A DNA stretch of 64,000 nt from Desulfovibrio sp. UCD-KL4C (lineage in GTDB: Bacteria; Desulfobacterota; Desulfovibrionia; Desulfovibrionales; Desulfovibrionaceae), in assembly GCF_006210265.1 (NCBI RefSeq), contig NZ_VCNC01000004.1:248001-312000 (forward strand), written 5' to 3'. Shown piece after piece: positions 1 through 8,728 of the stretch (position 1 is its first letter; each line of letters opens with the position of its first letter). The position numbers were made by a program, and so were the translations under genes. The notes beneath the pieces were generated by a model that worked only from the letters and a program-made list of their open reading frames with translations, did not search any database and had not been told where the DNA came from.

Positions 1-80
1 ACAGGTTGTATAAACCCTAGCTGGTAGGCATAAAGCTACTGGGCGGCCATCTGTTTTAGCTGTATCAATAAGATTATTAA

Positions 81-534
81 AGGTTTATCCGGCTCAAGCG
101 TACTTTTGACAAAATAAAGAGACATGTCGGCCAATCGGTGAAAGAACCACCCATCATTGAAAGGATTAATCGCCATGTCCACGAATTTCATTTATTACGC
201 CTTAGCGCTGTCCGGCTATGACGATGTCTGGCAGGATTTTGTTGCCGGTAATGTGCTGATTTATGTCAAACCAAAAGCAAAGCTTGTAGAATGCTCCCGC
301 TGCAAGGACCGCCATGTAATCCGTAAAGGAAGAAGTGAACGTTGGTTACGCACCGTTCCCATCGGTATCAAGCCGATTTGGATCATCGTCGATGTCCCAC
401 GGGTCCAATGGAAGGCACAAACAACAAAATCAAAACCATGAAAAGGCAAGCCTACGGATACCGTGATCAGGATTTTTTCAAACTCAGGATCATGAGTATT
501 CATGAAGCAAAGTACGCTTTAACCGGATGAACCT
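81..534 (+). mobile_element. Internally deleted ISL3-family IS relic with both inverted ends
   Basis: A short element bounded by imperfect inverted repeats: the left end (81-108) and the reverse complement of the right end (508-534) share the core TATCCGG/CATCCGG followed by AAGCGTACTTT. Inside are only the start and the end of an ISL3-type transposase, so most of the gene has been lost while both ends remain. No 8-bp target duplication is visible at the flanks. Bases 1-80 and 535-659 hold nothing I recognise. Confidence 0.75.
175..530 (+). pseudogene. ISL3 transposase, N- and C-termini fused by internal deletion
   Basis: The first part starts MSTNFIYYALALSGY and carries the zinc-finger-like CSRCKDRHVIRKG typical of ISL3 transposase N-termini. 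From about position 400 the reading shifts from frame 1 to frame 3 and the sequence becomes EGTNNKIKTMKRQAYGYRD...FFKLRI, the C-terminal signature of the same family, ending with TGA at 530. About 280 central residues, including the DDE catalytic core, are missing. It cannot encode an active transposase. Start chosen at 175 because the family normally begins MSTxF. Confidence 0.8.
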
Positions 535-659
535 GAAAAAAGTAGTTAGGAGCGGTTTTTTTGCAAAGAAGTACGTAGTAAAAATAGAGTTGATTTTTAC
601 AATGGCGGATTTGTATAAAGAGTTAATTCGGACAGTTATCTTTCGCTGCCCGGACTTGA

Positions 660-1535
660 TTATTTTTCAACTTCTGCAAAAAGAGCTGCATGATAGGACG
701 AGCGTACAAGTGGCGCACAATACATATGGGGTATACCTTTTTTACGACCGTATTGCGCATATCTATCGAATATATCAGGGTGAACATAGCGCTCGACACC
801 GGGATGTTTTAAAGAAGGTCGCATATATTGTCCGATGGTTACTATGTCACATTGAATCGCAGCAAGATAATCGATTACTCCATGGACTTCTTCGTCATTT
901 TCGCCAAGTCCAACCATTAGACCTGATTTGGAGACACAACCTGCTTTTTTTACTCGTTCAAGTAGTTCGAGACTTTGTTTGAAATCTGCTTGTGGGCGGA
1001 TGCTCGTGTAGTGCCTGGGGGGCGTTTCAACATTATGGTTTATAATATCAGGGTGGGCTGAGATTACTTTGTTTAATGCTTCTTCGTTACCTTGGAAATC
1101 AGGGATAAGTACTTCAATAGTGGTTTTTGGGAATTCTTTGCGTATGGCGTTAACTGTTGCCGCGAAGTGGCTGGCTCCGCCATCGTTAAGGTCGTCACGA
1201 GTAACGGAAGTCACTACTACGTGTTTAAGATCTAATCTTTTGGAAGCTTCTGCCACTCGTTCAGGTTCCGAAGGGTCGAGAGGAGAAATTCTTCCATTTT
1301 CAATATTGCAAAAGGCACAATTACGGGTACAGGTATCGCCCATAATTAAAAAAGTAGCAGTGTGTTCTGAAAAGCATTCAAACATATTAGGACACTTTGC
1401 ACTTTGGCAGACCGTGTGAAGATTTAGATCCTTCACCAACGTGCGCGTTGCAGAGTATGTTTTGTTGCAAGGAATTTTTACCCTAAGCCATTCAGGAATA
1501 CGTAAATATTTTTCAGATTTATTTTCAGAACACAT
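660..1535 (-). CDS. lipA: Lipoyl synthase
   Basis: Radical-SAM enzyme that inserts two sulfurs into octanoyl groups on lipoyl-domain proteins such as the adjacent GcvH. The 291-residue product has the usual length. It shows the auxiliary-cluster motif CQSAKCPNMFEC (C43, C48, C54), the radical-SAM motif CTRNCAFC (C69, C73, C76) and the C-terminal RSSY element whose serine ligates the auxiliary cluster. It lies on the minus strand downstream of gcvH but is separated from it by a strong terminator, so it may be read from its own promoter or by read-through. It closes the lipoate-related group lpd-gcvH-lipA. Assignment is secure. Confidence 0.96.
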   Translation of the reverse strand: MCSENKSEKYLRIPEWLRVKIPCNKTYSATRTLVKDLNLHTVCQSAKCPNMFECFSEHTATFLIMGDTCTRNCAFCNIENGRISPLDPSEPERVAEASKRLDLKHVVVTSVTRDDLNDGGASHFAATVNAIRKEFPKTTIEVLIPDFQGNEEALNKVISAHPDIINHNVETPPRHYTSIRPQADFKQSLELLERVKKAGCVSKSGLMVGLGENDEEVHGVIDYLAAIQCDIVTIGQYMRPSLKHPGVERYVHPDIFDRYAQYGRKKGIPHMYCAPLVRSSYHAALFAEVEK

Positions 1536-1568
1536 GATTGAACTCTTGAACGTTTCGTTCTTTAAAAA

Positions 1569-1598
1569 AGAGCGGCTCCTTATAAACGAAGCCGCTCT
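1569..1598 (-). terminator. Rho-independent terminator after gcvH
   Basis: Perfect 9-bp stem AGAGCGGCT / AGCCGCTCT with a 12-nt loop. On the minus strand the stem is followed by a T run (TTTTTAAA). It lies between gcvH and lipA. Confidence 0.85.
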
Positions 1599-1641
1599 AG
1601 TCTCTATTTATATAACTATGGAGGAATATTTGTCGGAAAGG

Positions 1642-2031
1642 CTACTTAAGTTTTGCCGAGTAATCAGCAGCATTCAACAGCTGTGTTTTTTCGGCATTTT
1701 CATCAACAGTAATACGAAGCATCCAACCATCCCCATAAGGAGAGGTATTTACATCGGAAGAATCATCTTCGAGGGCTTCATTTGTTTCGGTAATAGTACC
1801 CGAAATAGGCATGTATAGACTGCTGACAGCCTTGATTGATTCCACCGTTCCAAATTCTTCTCCTACTGAGAAACTCTCTCCAGTGGAGGGAAGGTCCACA
1901 AAAGCAACTTCTCCAAGCTGCTCCTGAGCAAAATCAGTAATGCCGACTACTGCGGTATTATCATCACCGATACGTACCCAAGTGTGTTCTGGATGGTAGA
2001 GAATCTCTTCCGGGAAAGTAAGGTCACTCAT
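1642..2031 (-). CDS. gcvH: Glycine cleavage system H (lipoyl carrier) protein
   Basis: Lipoyl-bearing shuttle protein of 129 residues. The lipoylation site is K67 in ESIKAVSSLYMP. The conserved N-terminal YHPEHTWVR and GITDFAQEQLGEV segments are present, and the family's usual length is kept. A Shine-Dalgarno AAGGAG lies upstream of the ATG. gcvT and gcvP are absent from this window, so the protein either serves a glycine cleavage system encoded elsewhere or is a lipoate-binding carrier for another pathway. Its neighbours lpd and lipA provide reoxidation of the lipoyl arm and its biosynthesis. Confidence 0.93.
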   Translation of the reverse strand: MSDLTFPEEILYHPEHTWVRIGDDNTAVVGITDFAQEQLGEVAFVDLPSTGESFSVGEEFGTVESIKAVSSLYMPISGTITETNEALEDDSSDVNTSPYGDGWMLRITVDENAEKTQLLNAADYSAKLK

Positions 2032-2129
2032 TTTATCTCCTTTTTAATTGATTCTGGTCGAATCGAATAAATACAATCTTATTTAACAATCATTCGTATC
2101 ATTTTGATTGTTAAGATTATTATTTTTAC

Positions 2130-3551
2130 CTAGCAGCCTCTCAGCCAGCCTTCGCATACTTCGAAAAGGCCTTCTGCCAAAGTGGGATGTGCATGGATGG
2201 TATGTGCAACATCTGCAGCAGTCAGTCCTTTTTCAATTGCTAGTGCTGCTTCAGCAATTAAATCTGTGGCATGTGCTCCGGCAATATGTGCACCAAGTAT
2301 CTTGCCGCTTTCTTTTTCACAGATAATTTTGAACATGCCTGGAAGTTTTCCCATGGCCTGCGCCTTACCTAATTCTCGGAATTGAAAAGTTTGTGAGCGG
2401 ATCTCGATATTTTTGCTGACAGCTTCTGCTTCGGACATACCGACAGTTCCAATTTCCGGAGAAGTGAAGATGCCTGCAGGGATGACGGTATAATCAAGTT
2501 CCTTTTCTGCACCAAAGCAGTTATCGACTGCACACAAAGCTTCTGCTGAAGCTACATGGGCGAGCATGATCCGAGATGGGCCAAGCACATCACCGATAGC
2601 GTAAATTCCTTCTGCTGAAGTTCGCATTCCCTGATCTGCTTTAATCCAACCCCGTTGGTCTGTTTCCACCCCTGCTTTAGCGAGATTAAGCCCGTTAGTA
2701 TTGGGGGTACGACCGATAGCCACAAGCACTACATCTGCTTCTATTGTAGAATCTTTGCCTTTAGCTCCCTCAACAAAAGGGGATGGACCAATTTCACACG
2801 AGACCTTTCCGTCTATAATCTCGACGCTTTTAACGGTTTTAGCCAGTTCAACTTTGATCCTGTGTTTTTTGGCTTCACGTTGGAGTAGACGACTCATATC
2901 AGCATCAACAGAAGGAACAGGAAGAAGGCGGTCCAGCCCTTCAACTATAGTTACTGAAGATCCGAATGCACGATAAATAAAGGCTAGTTCACACCCAATA
3001 ACTCCACCGCCGACAACAACCATCTTTTCAGGAACGTAAGCAAGGTTCAGAGCATCATTACTATCAATGATATGTTTATGGTCAATTGGCAGCGAGGGGA
3101 GGTTTAAGATACTTGAACCTGTAGCAATGATAATTTTATCACTTTTGATTTCTTCTGTGCCATCCTCAGAGTGGACAAGAACAGTACGGTCAGCAGCAAG
3201 TTCGGCAGCACCACGAAGAACCCTTATTTTTAGCGAAGCGCAGGCCTTTTCAAGCCCACCGCAAAGAACTTGGCGTACACGTTCCTTTCTGGCTATTATT
3301 GAAGGCATATAAGCCTTAAAACCTACAGCTTCCTCAGAGTCTGCTTTGATTCCAAACTCTTCAAGACGGGAAGCCATTTCAAGAGCTTCTGCTGAAGATT
3401 TGAGGGTTTTGGTCGGAATACAACCCCAATTTAGGCAGGTTCCTCCCAGATTTGCTTTTTCAACCAGAGTTACGGAAGCTCCCCGACGGGCGGCTTCAAA
3501 TGCTGCGATATAACCGCCCGGACCAGCGCCTATGATAGTAATGGATGGCAT
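2130..3551 (-). CDS. lpd: Dihydrolipoyl dehydrogenase (E3 / L-protein)
   Basis: FAD- and NAD-dependent flavoprotein that reoxidises dihydrolipoyl groups. It has 473 residues, normal for E3. Visible are the N-terminal FAD fold (GAGPGGYIAA), the redox disulfide GGTCLNWGCIPTK (C39/C44), the NAD-binding GGGVIGCELA, the second FAD motif AIGDV, and the C-terminal catalytic HAHPTLAE. It is first in a minus-strand set with gcvH and lipA, which points to the glycine cleavage H-protein as partner rather than a 2-oxoacid dehydrogenase. About 100 bp separates it from gcvH. Confidence 0.95.
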   Translation of the reverse strand: MPSITIIGAGPGGYIAAFEAARRGASVTLVEKANLGGTCLNWGCIPTKTLKSSAEALEMASRLEEFGIKADSEEAVGFKAYMPSIIARKERVRQVLCGGLEKACASLKIRVLRGAAELAADRTVLVHSEDGTEEIKSDKIIIATGSSILNLPSLPIDHKHIIDSNDALNLAYVPEKMVVVGGGVIGCELAFIYRAFGSSVTIVEGLDRLLPVPSVDADMSRLLQREAKKHRIKVELAKTVKSVEIIDGKVSCEIGPSPFVEGAKGKDSTIEADVVLVAIGRTPNTNGLNLAKAGVETDQRGWIKADQGMRTSAEGIYAIGDVLGPSRIMLAHVASAEALCAVDNCFGAEKELDYTVIPAGIFTSPEIGTVGMSEAEAVSKNIEIRSQTFQFRELGKAQAMGKLPGMFKIICEKESGKILGAHIAGAHATDLIAEAALAIEKGLTAADVAHTIHAHPTLAEGLFEVCEGWLRGC

Positions 3552-3594
3552 TTTCTCTCCTAATTATTGATCGATCGTGAAGTTGCGAATGGAA

Positions 3595-4023
3595 TTAATC
3601 TTCTTCAAGATGCAGGTTGTAGGTCATAGGAAAAGCTTCGTGCAAAGATGCGGTGACCAAACAGCCTTTTTTCATAATTTTTTCCACGCGATCGAAAATG
3701 AATCCGAAATCTTCGTCCATATGGACAGTGACATCAAGGGTGATGCCAACAACGCGAGCACGTTTTTTCTCGTCAATACCTGTTTCGAGAGTCGCTGTGC
3801 CAGTTATGCGGTCGTATTCTGCTCCGCGAGTTTCCAGAGCCTTACCCAGCGCACCACAGAAGCAATAAAGAGCAGAAGAAGCCAGCAATTGTTTAGCCGT
3901 TCCGCCTCGTTCATCTTCAGGAATTCCTTCATGATTGATAACAATTTCACCAAGAACTTTTGATCTTGTATCTATTGTCTGCTTTTCGCCTTCTCGATTA
4001 TATGAAACAGTAAGTTGGGCCAT
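3595..4023 (-). CDS. OsmC/Ohr-family protein
   Basis: OsmC-family protein of 142 residues. The family comprises cysteine peroxidases acting on organic hydroperoxides and some uncharacterised relatives. Cysteines occur in LYCFCGALGK and in KKGCLVTASL, the two regions where OsmC redox cysteines normally sit, but spacing and context are not canonical, so peroxidase activity is uncertain. I chose the start at 4023 (MAQLTVSYNR), 22 codons inside a longer open frame, because GGGAGG precedes it. It lies 43 bp upstream of lpd on the same strand. A weak sigma-54-like promoter (4073-4088) and three dyad sites lie upstream. Confidence 0.75.
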   Translation of the reverse strand: MAQLTVSYNREGEKQTIDTRSKVLGEIVINHEGIPEDERGGTAKQLLASSALYCFCGALGKALETRGAEYDRITGTATLETGIDEKKRARVVGITLDVTVHMDEDFGFIFDRVEKIMKKGCLVTASLHEAFPMTYNLHLEED

Positions 4024-4072
4024 TTTAATCCTCCCTTGTGATTTTTTAAACAATCTTGTTCGGCAAATCACT

Positions 4073-4088
4073 ATCATTTTCCGTGCCA
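4073..4088 (-). promoter_or_regulatory. Weak candidate sigma-54 promoter for the OsmC-like gene
   Basis: On the minus strand the sequence reads TGGCACGGAAAATGAT: a perfect -24 element but a poor -12 (ATGA instead of TTGC). It lies about 50 bp upstream of the OsmC-like start, with CGAC-N6-GTCG dyads 87-274 bp further upstream. Tentative. Confidence 0.3.
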
Positions 4089-4174
4089 ATTTTTTTAATT
4101 CTTTTAATTAAGGCATCTTTTTAAAGAAAATGTAGACTCACTAAAGTTTGAAAGATTTATATTCTTGAAATATA

Positions 4175-4347
4175 CGACGCTTGTGTCGCGAGTTTTCTGA
4201 AGATTTAGGTGATTTTGTACACGAGGTAGGGCTTTACCCCTTGTCGACGAGTATGTCGTGTGCATTCGTAGAATATTTTAGTGTAAGCTAAAAAATCTGA
4301 AATATTGTTGTATAAGCGGACATAAACATAGGGCGACATACCTGTCG
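4175..4347. repeat. Three CGAC-N6-GTCG dyads, distal group
   Basis: Exact dyads at 4175-4188, 4245-4258 and 4334-4347, each CGAC, six bases, GTCG. The first two are 70 bp apart, close to the 69-bp spacing seen at 4682/4751 and 11424/11493. They are candidate binding sites for the sigma-54 activator encoded at 9927. Confidence 0.75.
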
Positions 4348-4661
4348 TTTTTTTTTGAAGGTCGTGACACCTTAATAATTAGTGTTCATATATAATAAGG
4401 ATGGGCATTCTTTCATGGAAGTGTTTTGTTGTGTTTTTCGATATACTAATGAAGTTTCGCAGTGTTTTTCGCATAAAACTGATTATCATATCATAAAGAT
4501 CCTTTAAAATGAATAATCATTTGTCAGATTCGACCAGGCACTGTTCCTTTTATAGCAGATATAAGTGTGGGCGCTATACTACGTCTCATGTGATTATTTT
4601 CATATTGTTCTGATTCCTTTCTTTAGGTAGAAGACAAAGTATTTTTGTTTTGTGAAAAAAG

Positions 4662-4764
4662 TGACGTTTGTATCGCGCAGGCGACAAAGATGTCGTTGCA
4701 TTGGTTGCCCCTTTGATATTGCAGCAAATTGCTTGTTTTGAAGATATTCACGACATTGTCGTCG
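4662..4764. repeat. CGAC-N6-GTCG dyads upstream of the BCCT sigma-54 promoter
   Basis: A degenerate site (TGAC-N6-ATCG, 4662-4675) is followed 20 bp later by a perfect site at 4682-4695 and 69 bp later by another at 4751-4764. The last lies 94 bp upstream of the -24 element, a typical enhancer distance. The arrangement is repeated before the DMT gene at 11406-11506. Confidence 0.8.
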
Positions 4765-4844
4765 CATTGTTTTCTTAGCATGAGCTATGTACTTGCGCCT
4801 ACTTTCACAATCTATATACATCTTTTTGTGAGGCTTTACTGTTT

Positions 4845-4860
4845 TGGCCCAGTAATTGCT
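4845..4860 (+). promoter_or_regulatory. Sigma-54 promoter of the BCCT operon
   Basis: TGGCCCAGTAATTGCT matches the TGGCAC-N5-TTGC consensus with one mismatch in the -24 box and correct GG-to-GC spacing. It is 132 bp upstream of the BCCT start and just downstream of the dyad enhancers. Confidence 0.7.
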
Positions 4861-4991
4861 TACTGTGGTAAATGCGGCTGCAGGCGCATAATTAATCGGA
4901 CAGAAAAAACTTCCGGTAACACAATCAATAAGTCTCTTCTCGAAATTATTACACATTGAGAGTTGCAAGCGTACTTACTTAGGGAGGTAGT

Positions 4992-6545
4992 ATGGCTACA
5001 GATGGAAACGGTGAAGGAGCGGATCTCCGCCCTGATTTAAAAATTCTTATTCCGGCAACAGTAGTGTTAATTGCTATCATTGCCTGTTCAATCCTTTTCA
5101 CAGAAGCTAGCGAGAAAGTTTTAAAAACAGCATATTCTGTTTTTACTAAGAACACAGGAACCCTTTATTTGTGGGTCACTGTATTAATGATGTTTTTGGC
5201 TTGTTTCTTTATGTTCAGCAGCTATGGAAATATTAAATTCGGCGAGGAACATGAGAAGCCTGAATTTAACAACTTTTCATGGATATCAATGATGTTCTGC
5301 TCTGGTGTTGCCGGGGCAGTAATGTTTTGGTCTATTGTTGAACCTTTATTTAACCTTGCTTATCCTCCAAAATATGCAGCATCATTAAGCCGTGAGTCTT
5401 TTGAATGGGCAATGTCTTACGTTTTATTACATTGGGGTCCGGTTACCTGGCCTTGGTATGTCGTAACAGCACTCCCAATTTGCTACATGTTTTACAAACG
5501 GAAAAAGCCCGTTCTTAGAATTAGTTCAGCTACAGAGCCAATTCTTGGAGATAAAGTTAACGGTAGCATCGGCAAGGGGATCGAAGTCTTTTTCATTATC
5601 GGCCTCATGTTTTCCAATGCTGCGGTTATGGGCGTTTCAGTTCCAATTGTGAATCATGCTTTAGCTAAGACCCTGGGAATAGAGCCTAGCTTTACCATGG
5701 AAATGATAATCCTTGGAATTAGTGCGGTCATCTTCACAGCCAGTGTTTCAATGGGACTGAAGAAAGGAATTAAGATTCTGTCAGATGCAAATGTCGTTAT
5801 TGCTCTGTCCATGGTTTTCTTTTGCCTTGTTGCTGGGCCTACAGTGTTCATCATTGATAACTTTACCAATTCATTTGGTAATATGGTGAACAATTTCTTT
5901 GGCATGATATTCTGGACTGACCCATACACTAAGGGAACATTCCCGCAAGACTGGACTATTTTTTATGCCCTCTGGATGGCATCATACGGTCCTTTTATGG
6001 GGTTGTTCATTGCTCGTATCTCCCGTGGCCGCACGGTACGACAGGTCATCGGTTTGGGATTGACCGGTGGTATTGCAGGTTCTTACATGATCCACGCTGT
6101 TTTTGGCGGATATACAATGTACGCTCAGCTTAATGGAATCGTAGATGCTGTAGGAATTCTTAAATCCAGTGGTGGTCCTGCTGCACTCGTAGCAGTTCTC
6201 CACACTTTGCCTGCAGGAACATTTGTATTGATAGGATACTGCGTGTTTTCCACTATTTTCTTGGCCACGAGTGTGGATTCCTGCGCATACGTAATTTCTT
6301 GCGCAGCTACAACTAAACTTATGCCGGGTTATGAACCAACACGGGGACACCGGTTTTACTGGGCTGCAATTCAGGCTGGTCTTGCTCTTGCTGCTATCAC
6401 AATGGGAGGATTAGGTCCTGTTAAGGTTTTCGCTAACTTTTCAGGAGCATTAATGCTTATCCCGATTGCATTTGTCGTATTGGCCTGGTTTAAGATGATC
6501 AAAGAGGATAATGCACTAATGAAGTGCTGCACCCCCAAAAAATAA
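4992..6545 (+). CDS. BCCT-family betaine/choline/carnitine-type transporter
   Basis: Inner-membrane secondary transporter of 517 residues with about 12 hydrophobic segments. BCCT proteins move quaternary-ammonium or related zwitterionic substrates. The family signature region is clear (YALWMASYGPFMGLFIARIS followed by RGRTVRQVI), as is the aromatic-rich substrate segment HWGPVTWPWY. The ATG follows GGGAGG. There is no long C-terminal osmosensory tail, which fits a catabolic uptake role more than osmoprotection. It is first in a group with a phosphodiesterase-like AlkP enzyme, and control by sigma-54 with dyad enhancers suggests induction by its substrate. The exact substrate cannot be read from the sequence. 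Confidence 0.92.
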   Translation: MATDGNGEGADLRPDLKILIPATVVLIAIIACSILFTEASEKVLKTAYSVFTKNTGTLYLWVTVLMMFLACFFMFSSYGNIKFGEEHEKPEFNNFSWISMMFCSGVAGAVMFWSIVEPLFNLAYPPKYAASLSRESFEWAMSYVLLHWGPVTWPWYVVTALPICYMFYKRKKPVLRISSATEPILGDKVNGSIGKGIEVFFIIGLMFSNAAVMGVSVPIVNHALAKTLGIEPSFTMEMIILGISAVIFTASVSMGLKKGIKILSDANVVIALSMVFFCLVAGPTVFIIDNFTNSFGNMVNNFFGMIFWTDPYTKGTFPQDWTIFYALWMASYGPFMGLFIARISRGRTVRQVIGLGLTGGIAGSYMIHAVFGGYTMYAQLNGIVDAVGILKSSGGPAALVAVLHTLPAGTFVLIGYCVFSTIFLATSVDSCAYVISCAATTKLMPGYEPTRGHRFYWAAIQAGLALAAITMGGLGPVKVFANFSGALMLIPIAFVVLAWFKMIKEDNALMKCCTPKK

Positions 6546-6561
6546 ACAACCTCGCATAATA

Positions 6562-6587
6562 AAAAGGGGGGAGTATTCCCCTCTTTT
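6562..6587 (+). terminator. Hairpin after the BCCT gene
   Basis: GGGG...CCCC stem with A-rich 5' side and T-rich 3' side (CTCTTTT) just after the BCCT stop. It could attenuate expression of the following gene. Confidence 0.5.
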
Positions 6588-6669
6588 GAGTCCTGAAAAA
6601 CAATTTTTCAGGGAGTTCTTTTTGCGTGCGAGGCATTTTGTAAGTATCTGAAATTAAAGGAGAAATAAA

Positions 6670-8559
6670 ATGGCGGATCAAGCTAAAAGAGTAGCTTTAC
6701 TCGGATTTGACTGCGCTATTCCTAAAAGGCTCGAAGCCCTTATGGAAGAAGGTGTACTACCCAACTTTAAGAAATTTGCCTCTGAAGGATCTTATATGAC
6801 TGAAGGCTACAATATGCCTACAGTTACACCTCCCTCTTGGGCTACTATCTGCACAGGAGCTTATCCTCGCACTCATGGAGTTGAAGACTATTATTACTAC
6901 AACGAAGGTGAGTCTTTACATTTCTCAAAGTGCGTTCAGGCTTTTGGTTCAGAAATGCTCACCGCTGAAACTATTTGGGATGCATGGGATAAAGCAGGAA
7001 AAAAATCACTGGTTGTGAACTATCCTACTTCTTGGCCATCTAAGCTTAAAAACGGAATTATGGTCCAGGGAGAAGGTCTTTCTTCTGCTGAACATCGTTG
7101 GCAGATTGAAGGCTATGAGCATAAAGAATGGCTTTGTGCCGAATCCTGCGTAGCTACAGATTTCTATCCTATTGGTGTACAGGCCCGTTTCGAGGACGCA
7201 GAGGGTTGGAAGAATATCCCGGAAGAAATCGAAGATCAGGAACCACTGGAAATGGTCATTCCCATGGAGTTTGGACATGCAATGGATCCTCTGGTCCAGC
7301 AGACTTGGTACGGTTTGACTTGGGAATCTGATGACGATGGTTATGATGTTTTTGCTCTTTGTCCGGAAAAAGATTTTTCTAAAGCCTTTTTTACCATCAA
7401 GCTTCGTGAATGGAGTGATGTCATAGAACATCAGTTCCAGATTAAATCAGACGATCGTATCGAAGCTGGCTATTTCCGCTGCAAGCTTATGGAACTTTCC
7501 GATGACGCAGAAGATTTCAAACTCTATATTTCTGGAATTAACGGAACTACAGGGTACTGCGCTCCAGCTGATGCTTTGAAGAATGTAGATTTCACCAAAA
7601 ACATTGTAGCCAACGATATGGGATTCGTTGGTCATGCCAACGGTATCATTGATGATGAAACCATTATTGAGATGGCTCAGTTTCATTCAGAATGGCTCAC
7701 TGAAGTGATTACAACCCTGATGAAAGACAATTCGGATTGGGATTTGCTGTACATGCATACCCATCTCATTGACTGGTTCTACCATGGTTTTCTGGATAAG
7801 ATGGATAGTGATGATGAAAAAGTTCGGGAATATGCTTTCAATCTAGAACGCGCTATCTACAAAATCGAAGATAAGTTCCTCGGTATTATGATGGAACACA
7901 TGCCAGATGATGCCTTGACCTGCCTCATTTCTGACCACGGAGCAACTCCTATCGGGCCTATTCTCAATACTGCAGAAGCATTGAAACAGGCCGGACTTAC
8001 CGCATATGAGCTCCGTGGAGCTGAAGATGCCGGATCAGTCTGGGAAGAGTCAGAAGGTTTTAACTATGACCTTATTCCTGAAAAATCAAAGGCAGTTCCG
8101 CAGCGCTATATGTTCGTTTACGTTAACCTGAAGTCCAAATATCCCGGTGGTATTGTTGAGGATGAAGATTACGAAAAGGTTCGTAACGAAATCATAGACG
8201 CACTCTACGACTATAAACATCCAGAAACCGGTGAACGCCCTGTTATGTGCGCAGTTCCGAAAGAAGATGCCAAGGTTTTCGGTATGGGCGGCGAGCAGTC
8301 TGGTGATGTTGTCTATGTGCTTAAACCAGAATACATGGCCGAACACGGCTATGGCTTTCCTACTGGAGAATCTGGATGCGGTTCTCTAAAAAATGTCATG
8401 ATCTGGCGTGGTCCTGGCATTAAGCAAGGTTTCAAGTACGAACGTCCCCGCTGGTTAGCTGATGTTGTTCCAACTTTCTGCCACGCAACCGGCAACCCTG
8501 TTCCTGCAGATACTGAAGGCGCAGTTTGCTACCAGATATTCGAAGATCATAAATCATAA
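6670..8559 (+). CDS. AlkP-superfamily phosphodiesterase / nucleotide pyrophosphatase-like hydrolase
   Basis: Predicted two-metal phosphodiester or phosphonate/sulfate-ester hydrolase of 629 residues. Metal-ligand motifs of the alkaline phosphatase superfamily are visible: GFDCAIP near the N-terminus, the nucleophile segment TPPSWATICTGAYPRTHG (threonine nucleophile as in NPP-type members, no sulfatase cysteine), HLIDWFYHG and ISDHGATP. There is no signal peptide, so it should act in the cytoplasm on an imported compound, consistent with the BCCT transporter just upstream. ATG preceded by AGGAG. A choline- or betaine-like phosphodiester is a plausible substrate, but this is inference from context. 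Confidence 0.82.
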   Translation: MADQAKRVALLGFDCAIPKRLEALMEEGVLPNFKKFASEGSYMTEGYNMPTVTPPSWATICTGAYPRTHGVEDYYYYNEGESLHFSKCVQAFGSEMLTAETIWDAWDKAGKKSLVVNYPTSWPSKLKNGIMVQGEGLSSAEHRWQIEGYEHKEWLCAESCVATDFYPIGVQARFEDAEGWKNIPEEIEDQEPLEMVIPMEFGHAMDPLVQQTWYGLTWESDDDGYDVFALCPEKDFSKAFFTIKLREWSDVIEHQFQIKSDDRIEAGYFRCKLMELSDDAEDFKLYISGINGTTGYCAPADALKNVDFTKNIVANDMGFVGHANGIIDDETIIEMAQFHSEWLTEVITTLMKDNSDWDLLYMHTHLIDWFYHGFLDKMDSDDEKVREYAFNLERAIYKIEDKFLGIMMEHMPDDALTCLISDHGATPIGPILNTAEALKQAGLTAYELRGAEDAGSVWEESEGFNYDLIPEKSKAVPQRYMFVYVNLKSKYPGGIVEDEDYEKVRNEIIDALYDYKHPETGERPVMCAVPKEDAKVFGMGGEQSGDVVYVLKPEYMAEHGYGFPTGESGCGSLKNVMIWRGPGIKQGFKYERPRWLADVVPTFCHATGNPVPADTEGAVCYQIFEDHKS

Positions 8560-8592
8560 TTTCTTATACCTTATAGGTTCACACCCCTATTA

Positions 8593-8632
8593 GCTGACAG
8601 GTGCGGTCTTTTCTATGGACCGCACCGTCAGC
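8593..8632. repeat. Long perfect stem-loop between phosphodiesterase and its paralogue
   Basis: Fifteen paired bases with a single bulged A: GCTGAC and GGTGCGGTC pair with GACCGCACC and GTCAGC around a 9-nt loop. No T run follows, so it may be an mRNA-processing or stabilising hairpin rather than a simple terminator. Confidence 0.7.
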
Positions 8633-8728
8633 AAAGATGTGAGTAAAATTTTCAAGTGGTACTAGTCGCAGCGTGTTCAGGTGCGGCTGAAGATCCTGAA
8701 ACAATGATTCAAATTAGGAGAAATAAAA

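Larger units (their letters stand above)
4089..4991. promoter_or_regulatory. 900-bp regulatory intergenic region before the BCCT gene
   Basis: No convincing gene lies here. The region is unusually long and AT-rich and holds six CGAC-N6-GTCG-type dyads (five perfect, one degenerate) in two groups, plus a sigma-54 promoter at 4845. The distal group at 4175-4347 is more than 490 bp from that promoter, so it may act by looping or serve the divergent OsmC-like gene. Confidence 0.7.

Noticed and set aside
1069-1818. Plus-strand open frames over lipA and gcvH
   Set aside because: They lie antisense to genes with clear catalytic motifs and show no domain or ribosome site.
2032-4100. Glycine riboswitch upstream of gcvH/lpd
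   Set aside because: The gaps (98 bp and 43 bp) are too short and no tandem aptamer pattern is visible.
4600-4968. Possible 122-codon gene on the minus strand upstream of the BCCT gene
   Set aside because: It runs through the dyad enhancers and the sigma-54 promoter, has no ribosome site and no recognisable family.
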